From positions 9,486,001 to 9,550,000 of the forward strand of contig NC_091973.1 of the NCBI RefSeq assembly GCF_036711975.1: a stretch of DNA of 64,000 bases, written 5' to 3'. Within the stretch, counting starts at the first letter, position 1. The number at the start of each line of letters is the position of its first letter. The position numbers were made by a program, and so were the translations under genes. The notes below the pieces were generated by a model. It was given only the letters and a program-made list of their open reading frames with translations, did not search any database and was not told the origin of the DNA. Positions 23,801 to 40,866 of this stretch are shown in pieces. This stretch comes from Onthophagus taurus (Eukaryota; Arthropoda; Insecta; Coleoptera; Scarabaeidae).

Positions 23801-24917
23801 GACGATGATCCGCGCAAAATTTTAAAGGAGATATAATCCTGTTTTAAAAAATTAAGATGAAAAGTAAGTTAATTTTTGAAATATTAATTTTACCGTGTGA
23901 GTGCTAAAACCATTTGTGAACACTGCGTTGGAGATGAAGCCATAACGACAATAGGTTCGGCGGTGACTACAAGTTCCCAAAGCATATCAACGTATGATAA
24001 AATAGGTTGTAGTGTTTCAAATAAGTTTAAATCTTCGACGGATGTTTGTATTTGATTTTCTGAACTTGTAGGAACTTCGTTGAGTGATGCCAGTTGGATA
24101 ATTGATGGTGATGATGATCCGTGATGAGGTATATACGTCTTTTAGGGAGTCAAATATGTATTTATAATTAAAAATATATTTTTTAAGATACCATACCTGA
24201 AATACAGAACCTAAAAGTGGTAAATTAAGTGTAACCCCAGGTACAGGTACAGGCCATTGATCAATATTGTAACAAGCAGCTTCAAGACTCAATTCGTTAT
24301 TTTCAAAATATTCTGGAGCTATTAAAGATATGATTTTACTAAATAAGTTATTAAATGGTAACCTAGATAAAATAACAACACTCTAAAAAGAATTTATTTA
24401 ATAATTAATTTAAAAAGAACTTTTTGTGTGTACTTTTTGAAAATATCCTCTAGGCAATGTAATATCTTTAACTTGCCTAAAATATACGTAACCCCAAAAG
24501 TAACCTGAATTAATTTGTAAAGTAGGGGGACATTTCATGTTGTAATTTTTATGTTCTACCTTCAAATCTTGTCTACATGGACTATTTTGTAGGCGTATTA
24601 TGAAATTTGTATCACCCATACAACCAGAATTCGAGTCCGGAAATGCTAAGTAGCAGATATTTGATATTTCTTGCTTACTTAGAATTATATGTTGAGGATA
24701 TATACTCTAAAAACAAAATATATTAATAAATAAACAAACAAATATAAACACAGTTTACCTCTAAAGCTTGCCCCAATTCCAAATCAAAAGTAACAACACA
24801 AACACAATGTATCCAATTAGCAAATCTATCCCATTTCTTTTCAACGTTTATATCCTCCTTTTCGTTTAGATTTTCTTGGAAATCTTTAGTTTTGCAACTT
24901 GACATACTGAACGACAT
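11835..24917 (-). CDS. DENND6: DENND6 (FAM116) Rab guanine-nucleotide exchange factor, 8 exons
   Basis: Exons 24917-24759, 24706-24434, 24382-24197, 24138-23894, 23838-23654, 12633-12362, 12298-12086 and 12032-11835 join in frame to 576 aa. Motifs that identify the family are [17 protein letters not shown] (exon 1), [13 protein letters not shown] (exon 2), [13 protein letters not shown] (exon 3), MLWELVV with VVMASSP (exon 4), [17 protein letters not shown] (exon 5), [20 protein letters not shown] (exon 6), [19 protein letters not shown] (exon 7), and [13 protein letters not shown] with LPDDL (exon 8). They follow vertebrate DENND6A end to end. The family activates Rab14-type GTPases in endosomal recycling through a tripartite DENN module. 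Intron 5 is 11,020 bp and full of transposons; the other introns are short. No break is seen in the coding sequence. Confidence 0.95.
13560..16094 (+). mobile_element. Non-LTR retrotransposon (jockey/CR1-type), 5'-truncated
   Basis: An open frame 13633-16023 (796 aa) runs from the middle of an apurinic-type endonuclease through a full reverse transcriptase. The endonuclease shows [18 protein letters not shown] and [12 protein letters not shown] motifs are [53 protein letters not shown] and YADDLQIY. The endonuclease N-terminus is missing, as usual for 5' truncation. The frame ends soon after the RT thumb, followed by ~70 bp with AATAAA and a (TTA)n tail near 16080-16110. The long uninterrupted frame suggests a young copy. 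It lies antisense to DENND6 in its intron 5. Confidence 0.9.
16111..16428. other. Spacer with one degenerate palindromic-satellite block
   Basis: Between the LINE tail and the next transposon. Positions about 16258-16300 carry one decayed block of the palindromic family (CGGCCGATTTCGAAGACGTC). Nothing else is recognised. Confidence 0.6.
16429..18239 (+). mobile_element. DNA transposon with TTAA target duplication (Kolobok/Mutator-like transposase)
   Basis: Both ends carry the terminal inverted repeat GGGGGTATGCCACCTT, flanked on each side by TTAA (16425-16428 and 18240-18243). A TTAA target site is known for piggyBac and Kolobok elements. The broken transposase inside looks like the Mutator-like/Kolobok group rather than piggyBac. 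The element is 1811 bp. Confidence 0.85.
16860..17773 (+). pseudogene. Degraded Mutator-like/Kolobok-type transposase
   Basis: Three pieces in different frames make one decayed protein. 16934-17197 has [15 protein letters not shown]-like and [20 protein letters not shown] motifs, 17083-17304 continues after a frameshift, and 17501-17773 ends in [11 protein letters not shown]. The terminal YGxGIAD and the GDGDSK / ECVxHVQKR signatures are typical of a transposase group abundant in arthropods. At least two frameshifts and a stop near 17195 make it inactive. It has lost its N-terminal part. Confidence 0.8.
18644..19071. mobile_element. MITE with ~110-bp terminal inverted repeats, TA target site
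   Basis: Left end TACAGCCTGTTTCAGAGTAA and the reverse complement of the right end (TACAGCCTGTCTCAGAGTAA) match. The inverted match continues for about 110 bp through GTAGTACCCATAGTGTGGCT and AGGACATTCTCTACACGATG-type sequence. TA flanks both ends (18642-18643 and 19072-19073). It has no coding sequence of its own; the family is probably Tc1/mariner-derived. Confidence 0.85.
19078..19596 (+). pseudogene. hAT transposase C-terminus, frameshifted
   Basis: The frame to 19427 contains [12 protein letters not shown] and [17 protein letters not shown], the hAT dimerisation region. After a shift near 19390 another frame continues with [21 protein letters not shown] and stops at about 19596. Only the C-terminus is left. 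It abuts the MITE on its left. Confidence 0.8.
19600..20760. other. No gene seen
   Basis: DENND6 intron sequence. A short phrase GCGGGAAGCGACTAAACT occurs twice about 42 bp apart near 20150-20205. I recognise no element. Confidence 0.45.
20763..23570. repeat. Fold-back complex of the palindromic satellite family
   Basis: About 2.8 kb in DENND6 intron 5, rich in CCGACTTCGAAGACGTCGG and ATTATTCATGATACTT-type palindromes. They are interspersed with a conserved spacer, AACCTGCTTGAAATTTATGG. A left arm at about 20880-21262 is repeated inverted at about 21627-22002 with few mismatches, giving a ~380-bp stem. At the outer edges, about 20765-20812 and 23517-23567 are inverted copies of one another (GGAGATACGACAAAATGTTA and its relative), about 84% identical over 50 bp. 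Confidence 0.85.
21246..22881. repeat. Two adjacent near-identical 818-bp copies
   Basis: Unit 21246-22063 is repeated at 22064-22881. The identity extends over spacers as well as palindromic blocks, so the duplication is very recent or an assembly artefact. Confidence 0.88.
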
Positions 24918-25394
24918 ATTTTCTTTATTTATTCGTTTGGCTCTTTCGTTTTTTACGACTTCATCTTCAACAATTTACGTTAATTATCACATCGTTAATG
25001 AGATTTTCTCGTTTGTTAGGTTTGCCTTTAGGAAATGATTCAAATTGTTGCATTATTCACACGGAGATTAAAATGAAAACAATTTTGACAGAACGACATA
25101 TTTAATAAGTGCTAACCTCAAAATACAATGAAAGATAGAGAGAGCATGTGAGAAAAGAAGACGAAAAATGGGATTGTTTATAAAACATTTATACAAATTG
25201 GAATAAATATTATTGTTTTTATGCATTGAGTTTATATTTTTAATGCAACTGTGCTAATTAATTAATTATTAATGTAGTAAAGCGCCCTCTTTTGAGTAAG
25301 CGATAAATTAGAATTAAATATTTAATTTTTAATTCATAAAATAATTATGTGACAATTACGAAAATAATGATGAAAATTAATATCTGAAGAATTA
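24918..25394. other. DENND6 5' flank, no other feature
   Basis: Probable DENND6 promoter and 5' UTR region followed by AT-rich sequence. I found no divergent gene. Confidence 0.5.
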
Positions 25395-25474
25395 GACTAG
25401 ATATTTAAGAACGGAAGGTTTCATTAAAAAGTAGACCATTAAAAGTAGTTTCCTTTATACATGGTGATTCTCAA
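25395..25474. repeat. Partial unit of the ~170-bp tandem repeat
   Basis: Phrases ACTAGATATTTAAGAACGGA, TTTCATTAAAAAGTAGACC and TTTCCTTTATA match the repeat at 27908-28640. The transposon at 25476-27073 appears to have split off this unit. Confidence 0.7.
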
Positions 25475-25475
25475 T

Positions 25476-27073
25476 ATACAGATTGTATCTAAATTGATGC
25501 GAATGATTTTAAGGGCCGATTTTTCAGCTAAAATTAAAACCTCTTCTCCTCCAAGTTATAGCCTTCTAAAGATAAGGGAAAAAATCTGCAACTTTCTTAT
25601 CTCTTGACATTTTACAACTAACAAATTGTTAGTTTGATCACAAATAATAAGATAATTCTGAGATCAATTTGACATAACTTCATTTTTTTGACTACTAATA
25701 ACCAAGGACGTCGCCAGAGGGGGGCCACTGCAGCCCCCCTAGAGGCAGATTCGAAAAAAAAAAATTAAAACACAATAAATATACATCTCGAGTACTGAAC
25801 AACTATCGACTGAGATCTCATATTTTGATCAGGAAACCAAGGAAGTTCAAGAAGTATTCCTCGGACTCGTCAAGCTTGATGCTTTGGATGCGAAATGTAT
25901 TGCAAAAGCAATAGATGAGTTTTTGGTAGAAAAAGATCTTGATCCGGACAAATGTATCGGTTTAGAAGGTGGTGTGCAAGCAATCCTACGCAGAAAATAT
26001 AAAAAAAGCTTTGTTCCTTCATCAAAGGAAGGTACCATCAAAGATATTATTACAATTTTTTCAAGAATCAGTTTTGAGACGCAAATTGATACCAAATATT
26101 TCCAAGCTTTGCGAAACAAGGTGGAGCGAGAAACACAAAAATATTAGTGTTTTTAATGAGAATTTTCCTATTATAATGGAGGCCTTTGAAACCTCGTCAC
26201 GGGAAGAAAATAAGAATAAATAATGCGACTAGAAAAAATACTTATGGAGCTGATAAGTGCAGCAGCTTCTAGAGTTTCGTTTATTCTCAGCTTTATTTTG
26301 ATAGCCAAATACTCGGCTATGATGGAACCTGTAGTAAACGTACTCCAATCCGTAGCTTTGAATGCAGTTAAGGCATCCCAGCACATTAGCCGCCTTTTGG
26401 AATTTATAGAAAACCACCGTAACGGTCCAGAAAACGTCACAAATGGAATTATTAGAGACTACTATCGTTGCAGAAAAACGTGGACTGGGAGAAGACATGT
26501 AGTCCGTGCCGTGTATTGTTGAGAGACAACAACATCAGAACAACCATCCAGCAGCAAGCCCCTCAGAATTCTGGCGGAGGTCTTTAATAATACCATACTT
26601 AGACTCGATTATTAATTCTTTTGAAGTTCGGTTTTCTGAAGAAAACACCCCGTCAGTTTCCTTATCTAAATTACACCCAGCTCAAATGTTAGACATGTCC
26701 CTTGAAGACCTCGTAGAAGCTGGTGAAGTCTTTTCCCAATTTTACAATTTATCAAATATCAACAACGAAATCGAATTATGGAAAAAACTATGGCAAGATA
26801 AACCTGACTCAAAAGAATTAAGTGTTGTGGATGTCATAAAAGATGCCGACATTTTTTCGCTGAAACGAGAAAAGCCTTTATAATTTTGGTCACTTTACCC
26901 TGCACGACATATCGTGCACATACTATACATACTACTTTTTTCCCCTAATTTTAGAGGGCTGTAACTTGGAGGAGTTGTTTTGACCAAAAAGTTATATGAA
27001 AGATCTCCCTTAATTTTCGTTCAAAAATCACCCCTTAAAATCTTTCGCATCAATTTAGATACACCCTGTATAC
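25476..27073 (+). mobile_element. Element with inverted ends, holding a dead hAT transposase
   Basis: The left end (TACAGATTGTATCTAAATTG, then ATGCGAATGATTTTAAGGG) is repeated inverted at 26935-27073 (TACAGGGTGTATCTAAATTG as reverse complement). The inverted match extends for about 130 bp with gaps. A second hAT-like motif, CAGAGGGGGGCCACTGCAGC, lies at about 25715, so the hAT piece may be nested in the inverted-end element. Confidence 0.65.
25815..26882 (+). pseudogene. hAT transposase remnant (ZMYM/P52rIPK-like)
   Basis: Frames 25884-26147, 25969-26223, 26223-26522 and 26506-26883 line up as one protein with several shifts. Recognisable pieces are CETRWSEKHKNISVF (near 26100), ERQQHQNNHPAASPSEFWRR and SLIIPYLDSIINSFEVRFS. 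These are hallmarks of the hAT group related to the 52-kDa repressor of the inhibitor of PKR. The N-terminal zinc finger and the C-terminal dimerisation part are missing. Confidence 0.8.
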
Positions 27074-27217
27074 GCATAAACTTGGGCATTTATTCCTCAT
27101 GACAAATAATGACTAAAAAAAAAATTAATATTTATTTGGTTATTTCTTTCCATCTCAATTTTAATATAATTGAAATAAAACTATGTGTATTTATAGATGG
27201 ATAGTTTTTTTAATTTT

Positions 27218-27300
27218 CAGCTCTACCGGTTTCGATCGTTACATTCAATCATCTTCAGGAGCACCTACAGTGCTATAATGCTACAAGGAAAGCTTATTGA
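27218..27300 (-). ncRNA. Element-derived CTGAAGA...GAAAC motif (hammerhead-like, doubtful)
   Basis: On the minus strand, GCTCCTGAAGATGATTGAAT is followed by ACGATCGAAACCGGTAG. The CTGANGA and GAAA boxes resemble a hammerhead ribozyme core of the type known in Penelope-like elements. The closing base pair of stem II is not a proper pair, so catalytic activity is doubtful. Confidence 0.25.
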
Positions 27301-27399
27301 GTAAATAACAAGGTAACAAAGAAAAGAAGAATTAAGTAATCAAGATCAAGAAGATAACAGCTTAAATAACAAACAAAGTATGTTTTTTAAAAATATGTT

Positions 27400-27600
27400 T
27401 AATGACGTTGCGAATATAAGCAGAATAGAGACCAACAGAGAAAAGACCTAGAGGAAGATCTTGTAAAAGATGGTTAGACAACATGAAGGATGATTTGAGG
27501 GCGATGGGAGTGAGAGAGTGGCTAGGAGTAGACGGGAATGGCGTAGAATTGTTGAGGATGTCAAAACCCAAGGTCCGTTGAGTAAACATACTGTATAAGG
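27400..27600 (+). mobile_element. 3' tail of a LINE open frame (RTE-like), fragment
   Basis: Plus-strand frames give RPRGRSCKRWLDNMKDDLRA and, after a shift, REWRRIVEDVKTQGPLS. This is the typical end of many insect LINE polyproteins (RKRW...D.R.W...V...KT). Only about 150 bp of coding sequence remains. Confidence 0.6.
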
Positions 27601-27907
27601 TTATCCAACTTCCTATGAACGCTGTTATTATAAACGTATCCCCTCCGCAAAGACGTGTGATTGAAAGTGTGATGTCATTGGCAGAATTGTCATTTCTATG
27701 TTTCCATTTATATACGTAAACCAACTAACAAACACAAACTCTTTAATTCTTGAGTTTAATAACACCTCTTTAATTTTTAAATATAAATATTATTATTATA
27801 TTTATATTAGATTTATATTATGTTATATTTTTCCTCCAATGACGTCAACGGACCTTGGCCAAAACCCACCAAAGGTTATAGAGCCAAAGGAAGAAGAAGA
27901 ATGTTAA

Positions 27908-28640
27908 TTTCAGCAAAAATGAAAATATCGAAAAACTTTAAAATTTATATCATAAACTAAACTAGATATTTTAAAACGGATGATTTCATTAAAAATCGGA
28001 CACTTTCCTTTATAATATGTGATAATTTGATAAAAATTCTTCAACAATTCGCGTCTCCACGAATTTTTGTATGTTAATATTAACTTTAGTAAAAGATGAA
28101 AATTTCGAAAAACTTTAAAAATTTATATCTCAAGAATAAACTAGATATTTAAAAACGAAGTGTTTCATTAAAAAGTAGACACTTTCCTTTATAATATGTG
28201 ATAATTTGAAAAAAAATTCCAAGAATTCGGGTCTACACGAAATGTTGGTGTTATAATGTTAATTTTAGCAAAAAATGAAAATTTCGAAAAACTTAAAAAA
28301 TTTATATCTCAAGAAGTAAAGTAGATGTTTTAAACCGGATGATTTCATTAAAAAGTAGCCACTTTCCTTTATATTATGTGATAATTTGATAGAATTCGGG
28401 TTTCCACGAATTTTTATGCATTAATGTTAATTTTAGCAAAAGATGAAAATTTCAACAAACTTTAAAAATTTATATCTGAAAAACTAAACTAGATATTTAA
28501 AAACGGACGATTTCATTAAAAAGTAGACACTTTCCCTTACATCTGATAATTTGAAAAAAAATATTCCAAGAATTCGAGTCTCCACGAATTTTTATATATT
28601 AATGTTAATTTTAGAACTAAATATTTAATTTTTTCAGATA
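27908..28640. repeat. Tandem repeat, ~170-bp unit, four copies
   Basis: The landmark ATGAAAATTTCGAAAAAC occurs near 27919, 28096, 28275 and 28443, spaced 177, 179 and 168 bp, with a final partial unit to about 28640. Units share TTTCATTAAAAAGTAGACAC and TTTCCTTTATAATATGTGAT. Divergence between units is moderate. Confidence 0.85.
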
Positions 28641-29525
28641 AGGATTTAACCCTTTAAGGACCAAGACCGTGTATTCACGCAAAATAAAAACTGCCTTATA
28701 GACGAAAGCGGTATCTACGCGCAATATCGAAGGCACGTACGAACCAAAACCTTATGATTGCGATGTAAGATCAATTTATCGCAAGGAGATACTACAAGTC
28801 TTATCTACATCATTGTAGCGTCGCTACAAACATTCGCAATTCACCTTCCAAAAATTACAAAATTTTTAGTAGCCATGTTTTTATTTTCTTTGTTTCCGTT
28901 GGAAATTTATTAAAAAAATGAACGTTGTTATTTTTAGTTTTTCACCAGTATTGTCTGATTGTAACTACGTGTAAGACGTATATAAAATTGTACCTAATAT
29001 AAATAATTATATATAATATAATAATTTGGAATACGAATCTTTATATTCCCTTGTACCTTGAATCCTTATACTTCCACTCAATTATTAGAAAAGTTAAAGA
29101 AGTTACAAGAAGATTCAAGACAAGGTAAAGAACAACCAAATATTAAGTATTCTTCAAAAATTGAGGGAGAAGCTGATGTTGGACCGATAGAAAAATCAGT
29201 GAAAAATACATCATTAACAAGAATGACAACGTCATCAGGAATGAATATTTTCTTGAAGAAAAGTAATAAAAAGGATTAGAGAATTCTATTTGAAAAGATT
29301 CAAGATAAATATCAGGAAACCATCAAGACCGACGTCACACTTCATCCTTTTACATTTTTTATTTAACTTAAAATACATTTTAAATCATTATCAAATTTTT
29401 TTTTTATTTACATTTTCTCACCTTCTTTGATTACGTTATGTTGGGAAGTGATCTAGCACCAGAAATGCCAGACCACGTTGAGTGACCACATAGAGATTAA
29501 AAATAAGGGTTTAAATATATCCTGG
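28641..29525. other. No firm gene; possible piggyBac-like end
   Basis: At 28649 TTAA is followed by CCCTTTAAGGACCAAGACC, which resembles a piggyBac-type terminus, but I found no partner end. An open frame 29058-29279 (73 aa, lysine-rich) has no family I recognise and is probably chance or element debris. Confidence 0.35.
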
Positions 29526-29529
29526 AGGT

Positions 29530-30065
29530 GAATCTTTAAGTTCACGGTTATTTATTTACGACGATCTTAATAACCTTAACTTTCTTATTGACTCCGGAGC
29601 AGACATTTCGTTACTTCCTGTTTCTTTATTTCCTTCTCCCAACAAAAATCAGCTTTGGTATTGTCTGCTGCTAATGGTAGCAAAATTAAAACGCTTGGAA
29701 AGAAATTACTTTCTGTATCTTTACGTCTAAGACGTACGTTTCCATTCGTTTTCACTTTAGCAGATGTGATGAAACCAATATTGGGTGCTGATTTCAAAAA
29801 TCGTATAATTATTGGTCCTTTAATGCTTATCGCTTCAATTTGTTCGGTTTTTAATTTTAACCCTTCCAAAATTAATTTAATAAATTCTCAGATCTCTAGT
29901 GAAACTAAATTCACAAAGTTAGTTAAACCAGTCTTACACTCAACTACCCATAAAATTATCCAATTCGCATCTTCCTTTTAGTAAACCACGTCGTCTTGAT
30001 GCAAAAAAACTTTTAATCGTAAAAAACGAATTTGAATTAATGGTAGAAATGGATATTTGCATTTG
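29530..30065 (+). pseudogene. Ty3/gypsy pol remnant (protease and start of RT)
   Basis: The frame near 29550 reads LNFLIDSGADISLLPVS, a retroviral-type aspartic protease active site. After a shift near 29640 the protease continues (LSAANGSKIKTLGKKLLSVS, then KPILGADF). A later piece reads PFSKPRRLDAKKLLIVKNEF, the usual segment just before the gypsy RT domain. Stops and shifts make it inactive. No LTR was found nearby. Confidence 0.75.
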
Positions 30066-31253
30066 AAAAATATAGCAACAATCTATAATCAATTTATCAA
30101 AACAAGCTATAATCATCATGCTCCGCTCTAAAGCTTATTGTGAACCTTGACCTGCATTAACAGTTCCCTCCAAACTTGTCCATCCCGCGCCTATCATTTT
30201 CAGCTTTCTTAGGTCGTCCACAGCGATCAAAGACAATCCTTGTGGTACTTTTTGGCGGTATGGCCAATATGGCAAACAAATCCGGCTCAGTCCCGAAAAA
30301 GTTAAAAATAATACACATAAATATATATTTTAAAATTTTATTTTTTGACAAAAACGTGATTGTACCAAAAAAAACTTATGAAATCATATTTCATAATTGG
30401 TATCAACCGTTAAAAAAAAACTGACACAAAACACCAGCAAGGAAAAAGAAAACAATACATTGTTACAAAGAGGCAGTGCAAACTAGAACAAAATCGGCAG
30501 TAAATGAAACAAAAAGAAACAGTTTAGCTTAAGGAATGTTTGGGTAGATGTATTGTTTTATAAATAATTATATAAATATACTACAATATTCGGGTGAGGG
30601 AGGGAAAGTTTCCTTAATATTAATTTAATAATTTGTTTACACAGTAAACAAGTAGTTTTTAAGTTTTTCTATGTACAAAAGATGGTTCTAAAATCTAATA
30701 TTGCTTAAAATTTAAATTTATAAGTGAGGATGATCAAAATCTGTTACAAAAAAAATCATTTCGTTGATCTGATCTTATCTTTTTAGCAGTCGAAAATCAG
30801 AGCGTCTATAGGAATAAATTATTGGTACAGTTTGAATATCACTCAGGTTCATTTTATTCTTTTCTATAAAAACGAAATTTTTACTTGAACCAATAACCAA
30901 GGCAAGGAAAACGAAAAATATTAAATCACATTTAAGTTGAAGCGTAAAAGGTGGTTATTAGTTCTTTTATATTATTATTACAAAAAAAACGCACGTAAAA
31001 AATAAAAACACCATTAAAATTTTCAAATCAGTTAATAACTACCATAAACAATACTAACAAACTCAAAAGTTATAAAAGTTTGGTCATAATAATAGTTATC
31101 ACAAAAAAAAATTATTAGAAAAAAGAAATAAATTAAAATAAGAATAATTATATTATTATAACAGAGTCTTCATTTCACTACATCTTATTAACTCTGCAAA
31201 GTAACAATAAATTTTTTTCTGGTTTTTAAAATCAAAAAAAAATTTATTATTTT
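30066..31253. other. Intergenic, likely ZNF367 3' UTR on the right
   Basis: AT-rich sequence with no convincing coding region. The last few hundred bases probably belong to the 3' UTR of the minus-strand zinc-finger gene. Confidence 0.5.
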
Positions 31254-38795
<7,542 letters not shown>

Positions 38796-39243
38796 GTCGC
38801 TAAACTACCGAAAACCGGACACGAACGTTACCAAAACAAACCATCGACACTGAACAAGAATTTAAAGATGGCGGATTAAAAGGAGGGAAACGAACTCGAC
38901 TCGATCGATAACGAATACAACAACGTCCATTTAAATTTAACGCGATACGTATACGCGTATACGATAGCGTTATTTAAAATTTAAATAGCCCGTTGATGTT
39001 TTTGTTTAACTAAAGAAAAATAAATAAATTTCGAATTTATTTATTTATCAACATTACATTTGTTATATTTATACGTTTATTATTATTATCATCACAAAAA
39101 TGAAAGCTAAAACGATTTAATAACACAACAAGTTTTAACACGTTTGTTATAAACGATATTTCGCTTACTTTTTTTATTTATTAATCTCATTTAAACGAAA
39201 TGAAATAAATTAATTCTTCTTAAACATTAAAGGTTAATCCTAT
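38796..39243. other. ZNF367 5' flank
   Basis: Upstream of the ZNF367 start codon. It includes a CpG-containing stretch (ACGCGATACGTATACGCGTA at about 38940) and then AT-rich DNA. It presumably holds the promoter; I cannot fix a start site. Confidence 0.5.
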
Positions 39244-39311
39244 TTTTAAATTTAAAAAAGTGGCCATAAAAATGTTTGTAAATGTCGATAATGTAGATTT
39301 CGTGTACAATT
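39244..39311. repeat. ~70-bp sequence shared with 46516-46586
   Basis: AATTTAAAAAAGTGGC, GTCGATAATGTAGATTTCGT and the flanking bases recur in the same orientation just upstream of AHCYL. The 7.2 kb between the two copies is transposon material. Confidence 0.75.
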
Positions 39312-39760
39312 TACTTGAATACGAAGGCGACTAAAATAGGATTTGTTTATATTATGGTGACGTCACACATAGTTCAGGCACGCACCACACGGTGGCTCTG
39401 ATGGTCGCTACATTCTAAAGACCTGTTTTGCCGGCGATGTATTTTACTATTAATAAGGTTATGTTTTATGTTTATCACATGTTTTTGTTTATATTGGTTT
39501 GTGTTGAATGCTAAAGTTAAATTTATTTATTGTGAACTTTGATAAAAAATGAAGTTACGTGCGTGTTCTGTAGCCGGCTAAGGACAAGACATCAAATGTG
39601 CCAAGATTTGAAAAGTGGATTGAAGCTTGTGGTACATTTTACGAAGGCAGAGGTTCTTATCAAGTCTACAGGTTATAAACAGTATGTATAAATTATAAAA
39701 TAGGTATTATGATTTAGTAAATAAATTTAACATACACTGTGTTATTAATTATCATACCCT

Positions 39761-39869
39761 ACGTCATCATTGCAAGTATGCAACCAATATCACAGTATAA
39801 TAGAATATGCGATTTGCGTATTGCAATACCAATACTGTGATATTGGTTGCATACTTACAATGATGACGT
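39761..39869. repeat. 109-bp palindrome, copy 1
   Basis: ACGTCATCATTGCAAGTATG is mirrored by its complement at the right end, giving stems of about 33 bp around a short loop. A second copy is at 40764-40866. Confidence 0.85.
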
Positions 39870-40449
39870 CGGATATTTAATTAACACACTGTACATAATT
39901 ACAGATACTACACTGTTAAATAAATCCAAACAAAACTCCACAATGTATGCAAGTCAATAACGCAAAATGAAATATTAATGGGTAAGTTATTAATTTTTAT
40001 TCTTATACCAGTTATACTAATGCTATTATGAAAATTATAGAAGCTGAATCAAGTACATCAATAACCATGCCAGATGAAGATAAATTAATATTGTAACATA
40101 AAATGTGTTAAATCATAATGTACTAGTTATTTCAATTGCTTCAACATTTACAGTTTCTTTTGAAGATGAGGAAAAAGGTGTATTGCAAGAAATTGAAGTA
40201 AGTTACAGTCAAAATTTTTTGCACTACCTAGTGCTAAAACTATGAGTACTCTATTATCTAGAGATCCTGTACAACCAGGTATATTAACCCCCTTTTTGAA
40301 AGAATAAGGAGTGTGACCAATGATCTACAACCTGAAGACAAATGCTGCTCTTTGATATAGAATGAAATGAAGATTCACTCTCATTTATTTTTTTAATAAA
40401 TATACTATAGAAATAATTGGGTTTGAAGAACAATGGACTACTCCTAATC

Positions 40450-40770
40450 CTAGCTTCTGTACGCTCTATTCACCACTCCCTCAATATGCAAATTAAAAGT
40501 CAACTTCTGATCAAGTGTAATACCAAGGTCCCGAACGGACGAGGATCGATGTAGGACATCATCACCAAGCAAATAGTTATGTATAATGTAATTCTGCTTC
40601 TTTGTAAAAGTTATTATTGCGCATTTAGAGACGTTAAGTGTAAGGTAGTTATCAAAGCAATACCTGTACAAATCATCAAGGTCGCTCTGCAGTTTGTCAC
40701 AGTCGTTTAGACACCTTATAGGCATGAATATTTTAAGGTCATCGGCGTACATGAGACAGCGACACATCAT
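40450..40770 (-). mobile_element. LINE reverse-transcriptase fragment
   Basis: Minus-strand frame with CLMYADDLKIFMPIR, then NYLTLNVSKCAIITF and VRDLGITLDQKLTF: the YADD motif and thumb of a CR1/jockey-type RT. It ends abruptly at the second palindrome copy. Confidence 0.82.
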
Positions 40771-40866
40771 TGCAAGTATGCAACCAATATCAGTATAATA
40801 GAATATGCGATTTGCGTATTGCAATACCAATACTGTGATATTGGTTGCATCTTGCAATGATGACGT
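40764..40866. repeat. Palindrome, copy 2
   Basis: Second copy of the palindrome at 39761-39869, with small deletions. It is followed by the same ~300 bp of sequence as copy 1. Confidence 0.82.

Noticed and set aside
27218-27300. Active hammerhead ribozyme
   Set aside because: The CTGAAGA and GAAA boxes are present but the base pair closing stem II is wrong, so only a doubtful relic is reported.
28641-29279. Complete piggyBac element
   Set aside because: Only one TTAA-CCCTTT end is visible, with no matching inverse end and no DDD transposase.
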